Positions 6,471 through 6,893 of a stretch of 6,893 bases of DNA are shown here, in pieces. The position numbers and the translations under genes were made by a program. Source of the stretch: a bacterium (GTDB lineage Bacteria > SM23-31 > JAUVVT01); the NCBI GenBank assembly GCA_030616165.1, contig JAUWXV010000200.1, positions 1 to 6,893 of the forward strand, in the 5' to 3' direction. The notes beneath the pieces are model-generated. The model saw only the letters and a program-made list of their open reading frames with translations. It ran no database searches and was not told the origin of the DNA. The stretch's first letter is position 1, and every line of letters begins with the position of its first letter.

Positions 6471-6893
<423 letters not shown>

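Overview
This is a bacterial chromosomal window. The evidence is a 23S-5S rRNA gene pair at the right end, Shine-Dalgarno sequences in front of two of the three protein genes, a Tat-type lipoprotein signal peptide, and sigma70-like promoter spacing. Intergenic DNA is very AT-rich and the rRNA genes are much more GC-balanced. Several short hairpin repeats between genes resemble the dispersed REP-like elements seen in many environmental bacterial genomes. I cannot place the phylum from this sequence alone.

Layout: every confident gene lies on the minus strand, so transcription runs right to left. From the right there is the 3' part of a 23S rRNA gene (cut by the window edge), a spacer of about 70 bases without tRNA, a complete 5S rRNA gene, and a strong intrinsic terminator. 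An L-lactate permease family gene follows (4393-6090). Next is a non-coding stretch with a cluster of three related hairpin repeats (4201-4299), then a Tat-exported sulfatase-fold lipoprotein (2378-3916). A second intergenic stretch contains a 16-bp perfect hairpin and the aldehyde dehydrogenase promoter. The last gene is a RocA-type L-glutamate gamma-semialdehyde (P5C) dehydrogenase (518-2065) with a clear promoter, Shine-Dalgarno sequence and terminator. The leftmost 470 bases hold no convincing gene. They do contain a good forward promoter overlapped by an operator-like palindrome, a 29-codon candidate ORF and another hairpin.

The three protein genes are separated by more than 300 bases each and look like independent units, not an operon. 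Lactate import and the last step of proline/ornithine breakdown to glutamate both suggest use of small organic acids and amino acids, but nothing in the sequence ties them together. I do not see a new multi-gene system. The most notable points are the sulfatase-fold protein, which has threonine where the formylglycine-forming Cys/Ser should be, and the hairpin repeats, whose stems differ by paired compensatory changes.
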